The notes under the pieces were generated by a model. That model did no database searches and was not told where the DNA came from. It was given only the letters and a program-made list of their open reading frames with translations. A program made the position numbers and the translations under genes. A stretch of 40,976 nucleotides of DNA. Source: a virus. The stretch's first letter is position 1. The number at the start of each line of letters is the position of its first letter. The DNA lies in IMG/VR virus record IMGVR_UViG_3300000117_000065, positions 1 to 40,976 of that record; one strand, written 5' to 3'. Positions 39,391 through 40,976 of the stretch are shown here, piece by piece.

Positions 39391-40976
39391 ATGCCAACTA
39401 TCCCAAGACTCGAATCCCCACAAGTTACTGATTCAGGACCAACAGGTGCTCGTATCGGTGTACGTGCTGATGCCCAGGATCTGGGTGCTGGTATTGGTCA
39501 AGGTATCTCTAATGTTGGTGGTACGGTAGCCAGATTTGCCCTTGAAGAGAAGCAAAAGGCTGACTCCCTTGCAGTGACAGATGCTGATGCCCAGCTGGCC
39601 GAATGGGAAAACAGCCGCCTGTATGATCCTCAGAGTGGCGCCCTGAATACCCGGGGTAAGGATTCCTTTGAATTGCCTGATACCGTCATGGAGGAGTATC
39701 GCCAGTTTATTTCTGGTATCGAAGCCGGCCTTGGCAACGATGCTCAACGTGAAGCCTTCAGAAAGCTATCCCAGGCTCGAGGTCTTGATATTGATCGAAC
39801 CATTCAACGGCATGTAGCTTCTGAGTACCGTCAGTATGACCAGCAAGCCACAGATGCTGCTTTGGCAAGTAGCCTGGAAGCCGCAGCGGAGCATTACACT
39901 GATTCAGATCGAATCAATACAGAGCTCACCAGGCAGCGTTCCTACATCATGGCTCAGGCAGCGCGTACCGGCGAACCAGCTGAGGTTACCAACCTGCGTA
40001 TTGCCGAGGCTGAATCAGCAACCCATGTGGCTGTCATTGATCGCATTCTGGCCGATAAGGACTATGAACGCGCCCAGGAATACTATGAAGTCATGGGTGA
40101 TCACATCAATGCTTCTGTGAAGCCACAGATCGAGTCAGCTTTGAATACTGGCCGTATCAGGGGTGAATCCCAGGCCAAGGCTGATACATTGGTGGAAGAG
40201 GGCAAAACCCGCGAGGAAGCTCTTTCTGAGGCTCGAGACATCGAAGATCCTGAACTGAGGGATGAAACGGTTCGGCGTGTAAATACTCGTTATGATGAGA
40301 TCCAGGCTGTGGAAGCTGAGGCTGAACGCCTGTCTATCGATAATGCCGTTGACCTGATTACCAATGGTGGTTCGGTTGATGACATTGATCCTCTTCAATG
40401 GAATGCCATGGATCAAGAAACTCGCTCCCAATTACGTGCTTTGGAAGCCCGTGGAGAATGGTTTCAGGATGATGCTCGCTGGTATGAGTTTATTCAGAAG
40501 TCCGAGTCTGAGATTGCTGGGATGAACCTCTATACCGAACTACGTCCTTATGTCGATGACCAGCACTGGGATAGAGCTTTGGCCATGCAAGCCGATGCCA
40601 GAAGCAATGACGCCAATGCATTTACAAATACCATCACTTTCAGGCAGAGACTTGAGAACAGCCTGCAAGGCACTGTTTTTGATGATGTTTCTGATCTGAA
40701 TAAAACGGATGCTCAACGCTATGCTCAACTTGAGAACGAAGCGGCCAGACGCATTGAACTGTTCGAGGCCGACAAAGGCGACAAAGCCACAGGAACCGAG
40801 ATGCAAGGCGTCATTGATGAGATGCTGCTGGAGACTGTCAATCTGTCTCGCATGCCGAGGAGATCTCCAGTATCTATGACGAGATTCCTTTTCCGTGATA
40901 CTACGATACCTGCCTCAGCCGTTCTCGAGGATGATAAAGGGGATGCTTATGTCCCTTATGATGAGATTCCTTCCGA
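39391..40976 (+). CDS. Internal virion (ejection) protein, T7 gp15-like, N-terminal and central part
   Basis: It starts at ATG 39391 (ATGCCAACTATCCCAAGACT) and stays open to the window end; the rest is at 1-280. The predicted protein is helical and rich in Ala, Glu, Gln and Asp, with an N-terminal PRLESPQVTDSGPTGARI and no cysteine-rich or catalytic motifs. Gene order (gp13-, gp14-, gp15-, gp16-like) and size (about 560 residues against about 750 in T7) support an ejected core protein that builds the periplasmic conduit. The right-end copy carries a 12-codon in-frame insertion. Confidence 0.8.
   Translation, partial: MPTIPRLESPQVTDSGPTGARIGVRADAQDLGAGIGQGISNVGGTVARFALEEKQKADSLAVTDADAQLAEWENSRLYDPQSGALNTRGKDSFELPDTVMEEYRQFISGIEAGLGNDAQREAFRKLSQARGLDIDRTIQRHVASEYRQYDQQATDAALASSLEAAAEHYTDSDRINTELTRQRSYIMAQAARTGEPAEVTNLRIAEAESATHVAVIDRILADKDYERAQEYYEVMGDHINASVKPQIESALNTGRIRGESQAKADTLVEEGKTREEALSEARDIEDPELRDETVRRVNTRYDEIQAVEAEAERLSIDNAVDLITNGGSVDDIDPLQWNAMDQETRSQLRALEARGEWFQDDARWYEFIQKSESEIAGMNLYTELRPYVDDQHWDRALAMQADARSNDANAFTNTITFRQRLENSLQGTVFDDVSDLNKTDAQRYAQLENEAARRIELFEADKGDKATGTEMQGVIDEMLLETVNLSRMPRRSPVSMTRFLFRDTTIPASAVLEDDKGDAYVPYDEIPS
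40791..40976. repeat. Terminal overlap, right copy with 36-base insertion
   Basis: It duplicates bases 1-150 except for 36 extra bases at 40855-40890. The insertion is a rotated copy of 131-166: its first 20 bases equal 147-166 and its last 16 equal 131-146 with one T-to-C change. It keeps the reading frame. It may be a strain variant, a short tandem-repeat expansion or an assembly artefact at the circle junction. Confidence 0.85.

Noticed and set aside
1-40976. CRISPR arrays, insertion sequences, T7-type phage promoters
   Set aside because: No regularly spaced repeats, transposase genes or repeated 20-base promoter motif were seen on reading.

Overview
This window is essentially one complete, circularly assembled genome of a short-tailed (podovirus-type) tailed phage of about 40.8 kb. 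The last 186 bases repeat the first 150 bases apart from one 36-base in-frame insertion, so the contig closes on itself through the gene that starts at 39391 and ends at 280. The structural set resembles Bordetella BPP-1-like podoviruses (Bbp16/Bbp17/Bbp19-type capsid genes) combined with T7-type tail and ejection proteins. A NinG-family protein, a DnaB helicase with a DnaT-like partner and a two-component spanin point to a Gram-negative, probably gammaproteobacterial host. This is inference: no host gene is present.

Layout. 39391-280 and 283-6708 encode ejected inner-core proteins, including a 2141-residue giant with an HExxH motif. 6712-9345 is the tail spike. 9426-13595, on the minus strand, is the early recombination operon (Erf annealing protein, an HNH-AP2 homing endonuclease, a YqaJ exonuclease, a coiled-coil protein, a broken small gene and an acidic-tailed protein). 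It diverges from a helix-turn-helix regulator at 13702 across a symmetric promoter/operator region. 14204-14659 holds very small genes, and 14660-15150 is noncoding but contains a probable minus-strand small RNA. 15151-23747 is the rightward early/middle module: DUF1643, DUF5131 (Gp37/Gp68), DnaT-like protein, DnaB, a beta-class DNA methyltransferase, a C5 cytosine methyltransferase, DUF1367, a cupin-like protein, NinG and several small genes. 23831-25589 is the lysis cassette (coiled-coil membrane protein, T4-type lysozyme, holin-like protein, i-spanin and o-spanin), followed by three accessory genes, two of them membrane or exported. 27120-27572 is an RNA block with a circularly permuted tmRNA and a tRNA-like element. 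27637-39380 is packaging and virion assembly: terminase subunits, portal, scaffold, major capsid, decoration, adaptor, nozzle and gp13/gp14-like ejection proteins.

How it works together. No phage RNA polymerase, DNA polymerase, integrase or reverse transcriptase was found, although the whole circle appears to be covered. The phage must therefore use the host polymerases, loading its own helicase, and is either lytic or maintained without a recognisable integrase. Recombination genes (Erf, YqaJ exonuclease, NinG) could process replicating DNA, and two methyltransferases could mask it. The most striking feature is the phage-borne permuted tmRNA. It has a T-arm and CCA-ended acceptor piece first, then an intervening segment bounded by a 10-bp inverted repeat, then a coding piece with the tag ANDDNYGDDRLAA and a downstream pseudoknot. 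An odd tRNA-like element lies directly after it.
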